DNA of 64,000 nucleotides from Wolbachia endosymbiont of Diaphorina citri. Lineage in GTDB: Bacteria > Pseudomonadota > Alphaproteobacteria > Rickettsiales > Anaplasmataceae. The DNA is taken from NCBI RefSeq assembly GCF_013096535.2, contig NZ_CP051265.2, forward strand, positions 1,240,001 through 1,304,000. Direction: 5' to 3'. The notes beneath the pieces were generated by a model. That model was given only the letters and a program-made list of their open reading frames with translations. It was not told the origin of the DNA and made no database searches. The translations under genes were made by a program, and so were the position numbers. Each line of letters begins with the position of its first letter. Position 1 is the first letter of the stretch. Below are positions 44,354 to 53,867 of this stretch, piece by piece.

Positions 44354-45667
44354 ATGATTAATACAATAGATGATGATTATGGGAGAACTGCTTTAATATG
44401 GGCTTCCAGAAATGGTCAATTAGAGATAGTACAATACTTGATAGAAGAGGGAGCAAATGTTAATGCAGAATCTCCGGGAAACACAACTGCTCTAATTCAT
44501 GCTGCTGTCCATGGTCATCTTGAGGTAGTACAACTTCTAATAGCAAATGGAGCTGATTTAAATGTGAAACGTAAAGGTCAATTCCCTGCCCTAACATATG
44601 CTATTGTAAATGGCCATACGGAGTCAGCAAAGCTTCTAATTAGGTGTCACTTAATAGCTAATCTTAATATGTCAATGCCTCGCTTGCCTCATCCTACTCA
44701 GATACCAGAATTATCATCTTATTGGTATGACTGTAAGGATGAGCTCAATAAAATGAAGGAAGAAGATAGTGAATTATATAATTTTCTTGTAAGTAAGGGC
44801 ATTGATGACCAGGTAAGAACTTGGAAAGAGAGTGAGACAGTACAAAATGTTTCACAAGATAGATTAAATATAGAATACTCAATCTATGCTAAAGATTTAA
44901 CAGGTAAAATAGAACTAGTGATATTTTTTCTTAACAACAGGGAAATAATCAATTCTTTATCGCGGTATTATGAGGTAGGAATTAAAACAATTGATCAGGT
45001 AAAAAGGCTACTTGATCGTTTCACAAGAGAACATGTAGAATTTGAGATAGAAATTGTTCCAGCACAATTAAACTTTAATACTAAAGAGTTACAACCCTCT
45101 AAACTAAAAACATTATCATTTGCACAAATGATTAACAATCATGCAGGATTATTTTCAGCTGCTAAAAGTGGTCAATTAGAAACAGTAAGATACCTGATAG
45201 AAAAACAGAAAGAGGATATTGATGCAGCAGATGATCATGGAAGAACTGCTCTAATGTGGGCTGCTGGAAGTGGCTATTTAGAGGTAGTAAAGTACCTGAT
45301 AGAAACAGCAAAAGCAAATGTTAACGTGAAAGATAACTATGAGAACACTGCTCTGAATTATGCTACTAGAAACAGGCATTTAGATGTAAAAGAATATCTG
45401 AAAGGTTATATACAAAAAGAGCTACGGAAGAAATACGTCTGCATTGGTGTTAGTGGTACAATAGGTTATGTTGCAGGTATGACAATATCATGTTCTGCGG
45501 GGGCAGCGATTGCAGTTTGTGCAGCATCAGCGACCGTTAGTCTAGCGTTAGGTGCAATGTTGGGTTATGTGATTGTAGAAGTAAAAAAGGAGAAAGCAAA
45601 CAAAGGTATAGCTTCTGCGCTTAAAGATGTTTTCACTATTCAAGCTCTAAGTAGAATAGCCTTATAG
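44354..45667 (+). CDS. Ankyrin-repeat protein with C-terminal membrane hairpin (lost its original start)
   Basis: This 437-residue frame has ankyrin repeats GRTALIWASRNGQLEIVQYLIEEGANVNA, NTTALIHAAVHGHLEVVQLLIANGADLN, FPALTYAIVNGHTESAKLLI, and after a linker GLFSAAKSGQLETVRYLIEKQ, GRTALMWAAGSGYLEVVKYLI and NTALNYATRNRHLDVKEYL. Two hydrophobic segments near the C-terminus (GVSGTIGYVAGMTISCSAGAAIAVCAASATVSLALGAMLGYVIV) suggest membrane insertion. The ATG at 44354 has ggtgga upstream and could rescue translation after the 5' frameshift. Confidence 0.82.
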   Translation: MINTIDDDYGRTALIWASRNGQLEIVQYLIEEGANVNAESPGNTTALIHAAVHGHLEVVQLLIANGADLNVKRKGQFPALTYAIVNGHTESAKLLIRCHLIANLNMSMPRLPHPTQIPELSSYWYDCKDELNKMKEEDSELYNFLVSKGIDDQVRTWKESETVQNVSQDRLNIEYSIYAKDLTGKIELVIFFLNNREIINSLSRYYEVGIKTIDQVKRLLDRFTREHVEFEIEIVPAQLNFNTKELQPSKLKTLSFAQMINNHAGLFSAAKSGQLETVRYLIEKQKEDIDAADDHGRTALMWAAGSGYLEVVKYLIETAKANVNVKDNYENTALNYATRNRHLDVKEYLKGYIQKELRKKYVCIGVSGTIGYVAGMTISCSAGAAIAVCAASATVSLALGAMLGYVIVEVKKEKANKGIASALKDVFTIQALSRIAL

Positions 45668-45859
45668 AGAGTGAAAGTAGGTTTATTGCTTAAGGTTGCA
45701 TGATTGCCTTAATAACAATAAAAAAATAATAGAAGCAAAAGATATGGCTTGAAAATTTTCTAAGGTCTTCACTAAAAATGTCTCAACTTGACACTGAAAT
45801 ACAATTTGATTTAATTAATTCATATATGTAGGTAACGTCAAGCACTAGAAGGAGGAAAT

Positions 45860-47248
45860 ATGGATAAAAAAATTAGGATAGAATCAGATAGCTTAGGAGA
45901 AGTAAAAGTACCAAGTGAACGTTACTGGGGAGCTCAGACTCAGCGTTCTTTGGAAAATTTCAAAATTGGTACAGAGAAAATGCCAGAGCCCCTGATTAAA
46001 GCGCTAGCAATAGTAAAACTTGCAGCAGCACGTGTTAACATGAAACAGGGTAGCATAGATAATAGAGTAGGGGATGCAATCTGCACAGCGGCACAGGAGG
46101 TAATAGACGGTAAATTTAATAATCAATTTCCGCTTGTTGTTTGGCAAACCGGTTCTGGAACGCAGACCAATATGAATGTGAATGAAGTGATCAGCAATCG
46201 TGCAATAGAAATTTTGGGCGGTGATTTAGGTAGTAAGTCTCCAGTGCATCCAAATGATCATGTAAACTGTGGTCAGTCATCAAATGACACTTTTCCAACA
46301 GCAATGCATATAGCAGTAGCAGAGCAAATAAACCGCTTGCTTATTCCCAATCTTGAAGAATTATATAAAGCGCTAAATAATAAGGTTCATGAATTTAAAG
46401 ATATAATAAAAGTAGGGCGTACTCATCTGCAAGATGCAACTCCTCTAACACTTGGGCAGGAATTTTCTGGCTATGCAGTTCAGATTAAAAAGGGAATAGA
46501 GAGAGTAAAGTCAACTCTAAGCAATGTATATGAACTTGCACAAGGTGGCACCGCGGTTGGCACGGGAATCAATACTAAAAAGGGTTTTGCTGAGGATTTT
46601 GCTAAAGAAGTGGCAAAAATCACTAATTTTCCATTTATTTCAGCAAAAAATAAGTTTGAAGCACTAGCAGCAAATGATGCTTTAGTTGAGCTCAGTGGAG
46701 CACTCAATACAGTAGCAGTAAGCTTGATGAAAATTGCAAATGATATAAGGCTACTTGGTTCTGGTCCAAGATGCGGAATTGGAGAAATAATGTTACCAGA
46801 AAATGAGCCTGGCTCTTCAATCATGCCGGGTAAGGTGAATCCAACTCAATGCGAAGCAGTGACTATGGTATGTGCTCAAGTTATGGGAAATCATGTTGCC
46901 GTGACAATTGGTGGCTCAAATGGTCATTTTGAATTGAACGTGTTTAAGCCGGTGATAATTTACAATGTTTTGCAGTCTATAAGACTTTTAGCTGATGCAA
47001 GTTTAAATTTTGCAGAGAAATGTGTAGTTGATATTAAAGCAAACGAAGAAAGAATAAAGGATTTACTAAATCAGTCGTTAATGCTAGTTACTATATTAAA
47101 TACGCATATAGGATATGACAATGCAGCAAAAATAGCGAAGCTTGCTTATAAAGAAAATATCACTCTAAAAGAAGCAGCAGCAAAACTTCAACTGCTCACT
47201 GAGGAGGAGTTTGAAAGGATAGTGAAACCAGAGGAGATGGTAGGTTAA
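45860..47248 (+). CDS. fumC: Fumarate hydratase class II
   Basis: This enzyme converts fumarate and malate in the citric acid cycle. The 462-residue frame has the full set of class II motifs: [94 protein letters not shown] and the signature [16 protein letters not shown]. The start follows aaggaggaaat. A terminator hairpin overlaps the 3' end. Confidence 0.96.
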   Translation: MDKKIRIESDSLGEVKVPSERYWGAQTQRSLENFKIGTEKMPEPLIKALAIVKLAAARVNMKQGSIDNRVGDAICTAAQEVIDGKFNNQFPLVVWQTGSGTQTNMNVNEVISNRAIEILGGDLGSKSPVHPNDHVNCGQSSNDTFPTAMHIAVAEQINRLLIPNLEELYKALNNKVHEFKDIIKVGRTHLQDATPLTLGQEFSGYAVQIKKGIERVKSTLSNVYELAQGGTAVGTGINTKKGFAEDFAKEVAKITNFPFISAKNKFEALAANDALVELSGALNTVAVSLMKIANDIRLLGSGPRCGIGEIMLPENEPGSSIMPGKVNPTQCEAVTMVCAQVMGNHVAVTIGGSNGHFELNVFKPVIIYNVLQSIRLLADASLNFAEKCVVDIKANEERIKDLLNQSLMLVTILNTHIGYDNAAKIAKLAYKENITLKEAAAKLQLLTEEEFERIVKPEEMVG

Positions 47249-47265
47249 ACTACCACCTTTTTTTT
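47238..47265 (+). terminator. Rho-independent terminator after fumC
   Basis: The stem tggtag (47238-47243) and ctacca (47250-47255) enclose a 6-base loop, and a run of eight T follows at 47258-47265. It overlaps the fumC stop codon and separates it from the convergent gene at 47274. Confidence 0.75.
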
Positions 47266-47273
47266 GTCCCTAG

Positions 47274-50003
47274 TTAATTGTGGTAATATGTATGGAATTT
47301 TGCTGGTTGCTCTACATATACCTCTTCTAAATCACTTAGAGCGTGGTCATTGCGATTAAAGCCATATCTTTTAACCATCTCATCTAGCGTAACAGAGCTT
47401 AGAGAGAAACTGAACTCTGGCAATGGATTCACATTTGAGGATTGCAGACTAGTTAATGGCTCTCCGACATTTATTTGAGAGTATAGGAAAGTTAGCTCAC
47501 CTTCCAGGCTAGTATGTTCTTCTGGTACTGCACTATCATTAACTATTGAATCTTCTGGTACTATATTGCAGAATTGATTATGGAATTCAGCAAAACCCTC
47601 AAATGGAGGTACTGATATGCACTGGCGCTTTGCTGGTGGCTCCACTGTAGATATTTCGTCTATTCCATTATCAAACTCACGTTCAGCAACTATTTGTTCT
47701 AATGTAGCAAAACTTGGAAGAAAATTTTCTAAACTTGGCTCTGAAAATTCATTCAGATCATCTCTCTTTCTTTTGTGTACTAACGGTTCATTTTCATAAG
47801 AAAAGTCTGGTCTACTATCAAATGTATGTTCAACAACTGTTTCCTCGAATGCAGGAGATATAGGAGATAAATTTAACTCTGGCAAATCATCCACAATTGA
47901 GGATTGCAGACTAGTTACTCCATTTATCAAATAGTTATAATAAGACTCTGGGGATAATTGCTCACCTTCTAGGCTATCTGATATATTCTCATTCGACGTT
48001 AAACTACTACTCACCGTTGAATTTTCTGTTACAGTATTGCGGAATTGATTATCGAATTCAGCAAAACCTGGAAATGGAATTACTGTTTGGCTACATGATT
48101 GATTCTCTTTGTCAGAAGAAAGTTCTACTCTAGTATCAAATGAATGTTCAACAACTGTTTCCTCGAACGCAGGAGATATAGGAGAGAAATTTGCTGCTGG
48201 CAAATCATCTCTGTTTTGTACTAACGGTTCATTGGAGTTTTCAGTGCTTAAATTGTTTACACTCTCTTTATTATTTAAATAAAATTTCCTTAGGGTATAC
48301 TTAGCTTTGAAAGTTGATTTTGTCTTCAAATGTACTCTATAATCTTCTTTTTGCTGAGGGTCTAGTTGATAAAGTAGAGTTTTAAATAAAGTAGATGTGG
48401 GATAAATACAATCGAGTGTATTGAAAGCAAACTCTTGAGGCAACTGATTAAAGATTAAAAGTGCTTCTTTCTTGTCTAGTGAATTTAGTATGCCGGACAT
48501 AGCTTTAGAGCCTTGAGGCTTTGCTTTTACATGCTCTATATATTGATTTTTATCTAATTTACCAAATAGAGTTTTAAATAAAGTAGATGTGGGATTAATA
48601 CAATCGAGTGTATTGAAAGCAAACTCTTGAGGTAACTGATTAAAGAGTCTAGATGCATCTTCCTTCTTTAGAGCATTTAGTATGCCGGACATAGCTTTAG
48701 AGCCTTGAGGCTTTGCTTTTACATGCTCTATATATTGATTTTTATCTAATTTACCAAATAGAGTTTTAAATAAAGTAGATGAGGGATTAATACAATCGAG
48801 TGTATTGAAAGCAAACTCTTGAGGCAACTGATTAAAGATTAAAAGTGTATCTTTCTCGTCTAGTGAATTTAGTATGCCGGACATAGCTTTAGAGCCTTGA
48901 GGCTTTGCTTTTACATGCTCTATATATTGATTTTTATCTAATTTACCAAATAGAGTTTTAAATAAAGTAGATGTGGGATTAATACAATCGAGTGTATTGA
49001 AAGCAAACTCTTGAGGCAACTGATTAAAGATTAAAAGTGCTTCTTTCTTGTCTAGTGAATTTAGTATGCCGGACATAGCTTTAGAGCCTTGAGGCTTTGC
49101 TTTTACATGCTCTATATATTGATTTTTATCTAATTTACCAAATAGAGTTTTAAATAAAGTAGATGAGGGATTAATACAATCGAGTGTATTGAAAGCAAAC
49201 TCTTGAGGTAACTGATTAAAGAGTCTAGATGCATCTTCCTTCTTTAGAGCATTTAGTATGCCGGACATAGCTTTAGAGCCTTGAGGCTTTGCTTTTACAT
49301 GCTCTATATATTGATTTTTATCTAATTTACCAAATAGAGTTTTAAATAAAGTAGATGTGGGATAAATACAATCGAGTGTATTGAAAGCAAACTCTTGAGG
49401 CAACTGATTAAAGATAGAAAGTGCTTCTTTCTTGTCTAGTGAATTTAGTATGCCGGACATAGCTTTAGAGCCTTGAGGCTTTGCTTTTACATGCTCTATA
49501 TATTGATTTTTATCTAATTTACCAAATAGAGTTTTAAATAAAGTAGATGAGGGATTAATACAATCGAGTGTATTGAAAGCAAACTCTTGAGGCAACTGAT
49601 TAAAGATTAAAAGTGCTTCTTTCTTGTCTAGTGAATTTAGTATGCCGGACATAGCTTTAGAGCCTTGAGGCTTTGCTTTTACATGCTCTATATATTGATT
49701 TTTATCTAATTTACCAAATAGAGTTTTAAATAAAGTATATGTGGGATAAATACAATCGAGTGTATTGAAAGCAAACTCTTGAGGCAACTGATTAAAGATT
49801 AAAAGTGCTTCTTTCTTGTCTAGTGAATTTAGTATGCCGGACATAGCTTTAGAGCCTTGAGGCTTTGCTTTTACATGCTCTATATATTCTATTTTATGGT
49901 TGGCGCTAAGGTTATGAAATACCTCTCTAAATTTCCTTCTTTGGTTACGACAAGCTAACTTGTTTAAATTTTTCACTACTTTGTCGCTTATACTACTATG
50001 CAT
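47274..50003 (-). CDS. Repeat protein with eight 64-residue units and basic nuclear-signal-like motifs; candidate effector
   Basis: This 909-residue protein is unlike any family I can name. After a 40-residue start come eight near-identical 64-residue units (YIEHVKAKPQGSKAM, IFNQLPQEFAFNTLDC and TLFKTLFGKLDKNQ are the fixed parts). Variation concentrates in two short windows (SLDKKEALLIF or ALKKEDASRLF; INPSS, INPTS or IYPTS). The C-terminal 400 residues are acidic and disordered, with a repeated motif (LSPISPAFEETVVEH) and two basic clusters: KRKR (744-747) and PPAKRQC (789-795). They resemble eukaryotic nuclear localisation signals. No signal peptide is visible. A host-directed role is inference. 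Confidence 0.8.
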   Translation of the reverse strand: MHSSISDKVVKNLNKLACRNQRRKFREVFHNLSANHKIEYIEHVKAKPQGSKAMSGILNSLDKKEALLIFNQLPQEFAFNTLDCIYPTYTLFKTLFGKLDKNQYIEHVKAKPQGSKAMSGILNSLDKKEALLIFNQLPQEFAFNTLDCINPSSTLFKTLFGKLDKNQYIEHVKAKPQGSKAMSGILNSLDKKEALSIFNQLPQEFAFNTLDCIYPTSTLFKTLFGKLDKNQYIEHVKAKPQGSKAMSGILNALKKEDASRLFNQLPQEFAFNTLDCINPSSTLFKTLFGKLDKNQYIEHVKAKPQGSKAMSGILNSLDKKEALLIFNQLPQEFAFNTLDCINPTSTLFKTLFGKLDKNQYIEHVKAKPQGSKAMSGILNSLDEKDTLLIFNQLPQEFAFNTLDCINPSSTLFKTLFGKLDKNQYIEHVKAKPQGSKAMSGILNALKKEDASRLFNQLPQEFAFNTLDCINPTSTLFKTLFGKLDKNQYIEHVKAKPQGSKAMSGILNSLDKKEALLIFNQLPQEFAFNTLDCIYPTSTLFKTLLYQLDPQQKEDYRVHLKTKSTFKAKYTLRKFYLNNKESVNNLSTENSNEPLVQNRDDLPAANFSPISPAFEETVVEHSFDTRVELSSDKENQSCSQTVIPFPGFAEFDNQFRNTVTENSTVSSSLTSNENISDSLEGEQLSPESYYNYLINGVTSLQSSIVDDLPELNLSPISPAFEETVVEHTFDSRPDFSYENEPLVHKRKRDDLNEFSEPSLENFLPSFATLEQIVAEREFDNGIDEISTVEPPAKRQCISVPPFEGFAEFHNQFCNIVPEDSIVNDSAVPEEHTSLEGELTFLYSQINVGEPLTSLQSSNVNPLPEFSFSLSSVTLDEMVKRYGFNRNDHALSDLEEVYVEQPAKFHTYYHN
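48345..49890. repeat. Eight tandem 192-bp DNA repeats inside the 47274-50003 gene
   Basis: Direct repeats of 192 bp run through the N-terminal half of the gene, recognised by the words tatattgatttttatctaa and gcttttacatgctctata at regular spacing. They are nearly identical at the DNA level, which suggests recent expansion or homogenisation. The number of units could vary between strains. Confidence 0.9.
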
Positions 50004-50281
50004 TTCTTTACCACTATTATTAATTAATATATATTATATTAACTTTTATGAGAAAATCAATATAAATATTGAAAAATTAATTATTTTTATTATAAAAACA
50101 GGAATTCTATTAATTTTTTTCCTGATTTGTGTCTGTTTTGCTTTCTATAGCTAACCCAAATTAGGTTTACCGGAACAAATTTTATAAATAATTTAAGTTA
50201 GCGCGTGACTAGATTTTTAGATTGGATCCTATCATAGGATGACAAATTGGACCCCAGACTATGCAAGAAATCTAAGGCGAA

Positions 50282-51457
50282 TTATCTTTCATGGTCTGTC
50301 TTTGTTTTTTCTACTTTTGTGACAGGAGTTACCAATGGATTATCAATTTGCTTTAAACCTTCACTTGCGCTTTGGTCTTGATTTGAAAGGAGCTTATTTT
50401 GTTGTTGCCCTTCATCGTTTGAAGTGCTTTTTTGAGTAGTGCCTTTTCTATCCTCTACACTCTTTTTATCTTCACCAAAAAGTTTTTTGAATATTTTCTT
50501 CAGAAAACGTACCAAAAAGCCTTCTTCTTTTTGATTTTCTTTCGGTTGAGCTATATTTTTCTTTTCACTCAACTGAGATTTTTTATTATTAGATTTTTTT
50601 TCTGTAGTATTCCTATCCACTGAGACTTGTTTTAATGAAATTTCAGGCTTTTTGTTGCTCGGTTTATCTTTTATAGGATCTTTGCTTACTGAAGGTTGTA
50701 CTGTATCTGTTTGAACAGAAATCTTTTCTTGTTGAAAGTTTTTATTTTCTGAAACGGATCTTCCAGAAGTATTTGTTTCGCTAACTGAGTCACGAATTTT
50801 GTCTGTTTGTACAGAAATCTTTTCTTGTTTATTTTGATCAGAAATTTTGCCTTCTAATGTAGTTTGAGATTTTTTATTACTTTCAAACTCTGCAACTTTT
50901 TTACTTGTAAAAACGTCTTTTCCTTCGAATTTTTGTTTAAATCCAGCAATCTTTTTAAAATCTTCAGCTATTTTTTTGTCTGCACGATCCATTCGACCTT
51001 CAAGATTATGAATCAATTTTTTAATAATCTTCACTTCATCTTTACGCCCTTTTTGAGCTTTAAGCTCCCGGTGCAATTCAACAATAATTTTTACTTTATC
51101 TTCCAATGAAGAATTTTCTGGAAAAACATCTTTAAGTTCCCGATTCAATTCGACGATCTTTTCAAAATCTTTAGCTACTTTTTTAGCTGCACGGTTCATT
51201 CGATCTCTAAGACTACGATTTAATTTTGCAATAGTCTTGATTTTATCTCCCAGTGAAGAATTATCTGCTGCAGAAATATCTTTTAACCTTTTCCCGGGAT
51301 TTTCTTTGGTTACTTGCCTTTTGTAAGCTTTAAGTTCCTGGCGGAAATCATTGATAATCTTCACTTTATCTTCCAGCGACGTACCTTCTGGAAAAGCACC
51401 AGCAAAGACATCCTTGAATTTCTTCTCAATATCTTGTGTATCTTTAAGCTGTGTCAT
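50282..51457 (-). CDS. Coiled-coil protein, unrecognised
   Basis: This protein of about 391 residues begins MTQLKDTQDIEKKF and is highly charged. The first half has three related units (SLEDKVKIINDFRQELKA, SLGDKIKTIAKLNRSLRD, SLEDKVKIIVELHRELKA), each paired with a RMxRAxKKxAxDFxKI segment, suggesting a repeated coiled coil. The second half is low complexity with EKISVQTD repeated twice. An amphipathic basic segment, FLVRFLKKIFKKLFGED, near the C-terminus could touch membranes. No signal peptide is seen. It may be a host-interaction protein, but no function can be assigned. Confidence 0.75.
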   Translation of the reverse strand: MTQLKDTQDIEKKFKDVFAGAFPEGTSLEDKVKIINDFRQELKAYKRQVTKENPGKRLKDISAADNSSLGDKIKTIAKLNRSLRDRMNRAAKKVAKDFEKIVELNRELKDVFPENSSLEDKVKIIVELHRELKAQKGRKDEVKIIKKLIHNLEGRMDRADKKIAEDFKKIAGFKQKFEGKDVFTSKKVAEFESNKKSQTTLEGKISDQNKQEKISVQTDKIRDSVSETNTSGRSVSENKNFQQEKISVQTDTVQPSVSKDPIKDKPSNKKPEISLKQVSVDRNTTEKKSNNKKSQLSEKKNIAQPKENQKEEGFLVRFLKKIFKKLFGEDKKSVEDRKGTTQKSTSNDEGQQQNKLLSNQDQSASEGLKQIDNPLVTPVTKVEKTKTDHER

Positions 51458-51600
51458 ACCCAACTAAATAAAAGCTTATACTAAAATCAGTATATTAGTT
51501 AATTATGTAAAAATGGTTAAGACACAAGGAGCACCTCATTTATGCTTTTTTCATCAAAATATCATTTACTTATTAACTTAAAATACGTCACAATATAAAA

Positions 51601-52242
51601 ATGAAAAATAGCCCGTTAGCAGTAGTATTCGATTGGGATAATACCTTAGTTGACACTCAAGATAATATTTCTAATGCTATTAAGCATACTTTAGATTTGA
51701 TGGGATCTGGCAGTAAAGTTGTTGATAGAAATTCTCATGAATCAAGAAAGAGCTACATGGTCAATTTGTTTGGTGATCAGTGGAAAAAAGCGAACCAGAT
51801 ATATCAAAAATACCTAGATAGTGCACTGTTACAAAATATTACTCTGAACGAGGGAGTAGAGGGAATGCTCCAGACGCTGAAAAGCCACAATATTTACCTA
51901 GCGATAGTTAGCAATAAGAAAAATACTAATTTACGTCAAGAAGTTGCCTACTTTAAACTAGATTCTTACTTTGAAAGAATAGTTGGATCATGTGATACTG
52001 CAGAAGATAAACCATCTGCAACTCCACTGCTATTTGCACTAGAGGAGAGTACGCTACCTGTAAATAGAGAAAATGTGTTTTTTGTTGGTGACAGCATCAC
52101 AGACATTCTATGTGCACAAAATGCAAATTGCTTACCTATTGTATACGGACAATCAATAAGAGGTTATGAAGATTTGTTATATTTTCAACATTTTAATAAA
52201 CTTACAGAATTCATAGTAAAGTATTTGAAAGATAGGTGGTAA
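51601..52242 (+). CDS. HAD-family hydrolase (phosphoglycolate phosphatase-like)
   Basis: This 213-residue phosphatase has motif I VVFDWDNTLVDT, a helical cap, motif II LAIVSNKKN, the lysine motif AEDKPSATP, and motif IV FVGDSITDILCA. It resembles phosphoglycolate phosphatases in size and order. The stop overlaps the next start as TAATG. The true substrate is unknown. Confidence 0.85.
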   Translation: MKNSPLAVVFDWDNTLVDTQDNISNAIKHTLDLMGSGSKVVDRNSHESRKSYMVNLFGDQWKKANQIYQKYLDSALLQNITLNEGVEGMLQTLKSHNIYLAIVSNKKNTNLRQEVAYFKLDSYFERIVGSCDTAEDKPSATPLLFALEESTLPVNRENVFFVGDSITDILCAQNANCLPIVYGQSIRGYEDLLYFQHFNKLTEFIVKYLKDRW

Positions 52243-52715
52243 TGACAGAGATCGCTAGTGTACACAGGCGCTTTTGCGCATATTTAATAGATGTAGCAAT
52301 TTTATTAATTCCAACCTTACTAATTGTGTTGTCATTAGGGGATTTTTCATTAATTTTACACCTGTCATGCATGTGTATAAATTGTGGCTACTTTACATAT
52401 TTTATATCTTCAACAGCTCAAGCAACTCCTGGTCAACAGTTAATGAATATATATACTATCACTTTAGATAGTTCTAAAATAGGTTTGAGCTTAGCATTTG
52501 ATCGCACTATCTCTCAGTTTTTTCTTCCTATGCTAAATAATTCAATTATCACCTTTATCAAACTTTTTCAAACATCAGTAAATGCTTTAAGTACACTAGA
52601 AGTGATTATAGTGATGCTTACCTTCAGTTGGTATTTAGTTGCTTGCTTCTCTCAGAGGAAACAGGCATTTCATGATGTGCTATTTGATACGATTGTTGTG
52701 AGAAAAATGAATTGA
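52242..52715 (+). CDS. RDD-family membrane protein
   Basis: This protein of about 157 residues has the N-terminal RRFCAYLIDVAILLIPTLLIV, where R and D are the residues that name the family, and TPGQQLMNIYTI after a second membrane segment. Three or four hydrophobic helices are present. I chose the ATG at 52242 that overlaps the HAD stop codon. The role is unknown; some RDD proteins act in ion transport. Confidence 0.78.
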   Translation: MTEIASVHRRFCAYLIDVAILLIPTLLIVLSLGDFSLILHLSCMCINCGYFTYFISSTAQATPGQQLMNIYTITLDSSKIGLSLAFDRTISQFFLPMLNNSIITFIKLFQTSVNALSTLEVIIVMLTFSWYLVACFSQRKQAFHDVLFDTIVVRKMN

Positions 52716-52768
52716 TGTTGCCTTGATTGTTATGTAGATTACATTGGTATATTAGATAAAGGAAGTTT

Positions 52769-53245
52769 ATGAATAAAGAAATAGTAGAACATTTGAATAA
52801 ATTATTGACTCATGAATTAACTTCCGTGCGTCAGTACCTTTTGCATTCTGCGATTCTTAAAAATAGTGGAATCAATAAACTTGCAGAAAAGATGAGAAAG
52901 GAGCTTAATGAAGAACTTGAGCATGCAAATAGGTTGGCAGAAAGAATTTTACTGCTTAAGGGCATGCCAAATTTTCAAGATACAAATAAAATCTCAAAGT
53001 ATGAAGGAAAGTTCACAAAAGATACAATGCAGAAAATCTTAGAAGATAATTCTAACTTAGAAGAAGAAGGTATCAAGGGCATCAAAGAGGCAATTTCCGT
53101 TGCTGAAAAAGAAAAGGATTTCGTGAGTGTAATGTTATTAGAAGGACTACTGAAAAATGAGGAAGAGCACTTACATTGGATCAAAGAACAGGTTGACCTT
53201 ATTGAGCTTATGGGTATTGAAAATTACTTGAGAACACAAATATAG
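52769..53245 (+). CDS. bfr: Bacterioferritin
   Basis: This is a 158-residue four-helix iron-storage protein. Ferroxidase residues lie in THELTSVRQYLLHS (Glu16), LNEELEHANRLAERI (Glu51 and nearby His) and LLKNEEEHLHWIKEQ. Length and helix pattern match bacterioferritin. The start follows aaaggaagttt. In Wolbachia such a protein is thought to help manage host iron. The SURF1 gene starts 1 bp after the stop. Confidence 0.92.
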   Translation: MNKEIVEHLNKLLTHELTSVRQYLLHSAILKNSGINKLAEKMRKELNEELEHANRLAERILLLKGMPNFQDTNKISKYEGKFTKDTMQKILEDNSNLEEEGIKGIKEAISVAEKEKDFVSVMLLEGLLKNEEEHLHWIKEQVDLIELMGIENYLRTQI

Positions 53246-53246
53246 A

Positions 53247-53858
53247 GTGTTAAGAAAAACAGTATTTATTTTCATTATACCTTTTTTACTTCTTTTTTCA
53301 CTCGGGTTATGGCAGTTATTTAGATTGAGCTGGAAGAATAATATTATCAAAAATATGGATCTTCCAGTTATTCATCTACTGCCTAGTGATAATCTTTCAA
53401 AGTTTAACTACAGAAACGTTAAAATCGACGGAATTTTAAGTGATATAGAACTATATGTTTTCGCAGGTCAACGTGGCTATCATGTGCTGTCTCCTATGTT
53501 GCTTACCACTGGAAATTACATGTTAGTGAATAAAGGAATAGTTAGAGAAAAAAAAGAAGAAAAAGCAAAAATTGAAAAAGTAGCTTTAAGTGGAGTTTTA
53601 TATTGTGATGGTAGCAAAAATTGGTTTATCAAAAATGATATTGCTTCAAATACGTGGTTTACCTTAAGTACAGAAGAAATCTCCAATGATCTAGGTATTA
53701 AGCTAGAAAAATGTATATTGTGGAAAGACAATTTTGGTGGCAAATTGACTATACAGCCAATTAAGCATTGGGAATATGCAATTACTTGGTTTGCACTTTC
53801 CTTTATTTGGCTAATTATGTGTATATTTTACTATAGGCAAAATAGATATAAGTCGTAG
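53247..53858 (+). CDS. SURF1-family protein (cytochrome oxidase assembly)
   Basis: This 203-residue protein has two membrane segments (IFIIPFLLLFSLGLWQLFRL and ITWFALSFIWLIMCIFYY) at the ends and a central periplasmic domain: YRNVKIDGILSDIELYVFAGQRGYHVLSPMLLTTGNYMLVNKGIV. The layout and the GxWQ and GY-VLSP motifs are those of SURF1/Shy1 proteins that help assemble heme a-containing oxidase. The start is GTG. Confidence 0.88.
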   Translation: MLRKTVFIFIIPFLLLFSLGLWQLFRLSWKNNIIKNMDLPVIHLLPSDNLSKFNYRNVKIDGILSDIELYVFAGQRGYHVLSPMLLTTGNYMLVNKGIVREKKEEKAKIEKVALSGVLYCDGSKNWFIKNDIASNTWFTLSTEEISNDLGIKLEKCILWKDNFGGKLTIQPIKHWEYAITWFALSFIWLIMCIFYYRQNRYKS

Positions 53859-53867
53859 AGATACAGT

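Noticed and set aside
48345..49890. Regular 192-bp repeats that might suggest a CRISPR-like array
   Set aside because: The unit is far too long, there are no spacers, and every unit is translated in one reading frame of a protein gene.
49960..50154. 64-codon hydrophobic frame
   Set aside because: It overlaps the start of the repeat-protein gene in antisense and is AT-rich low-complexity sequence that reads as Ile, Leu and Phe by chance.
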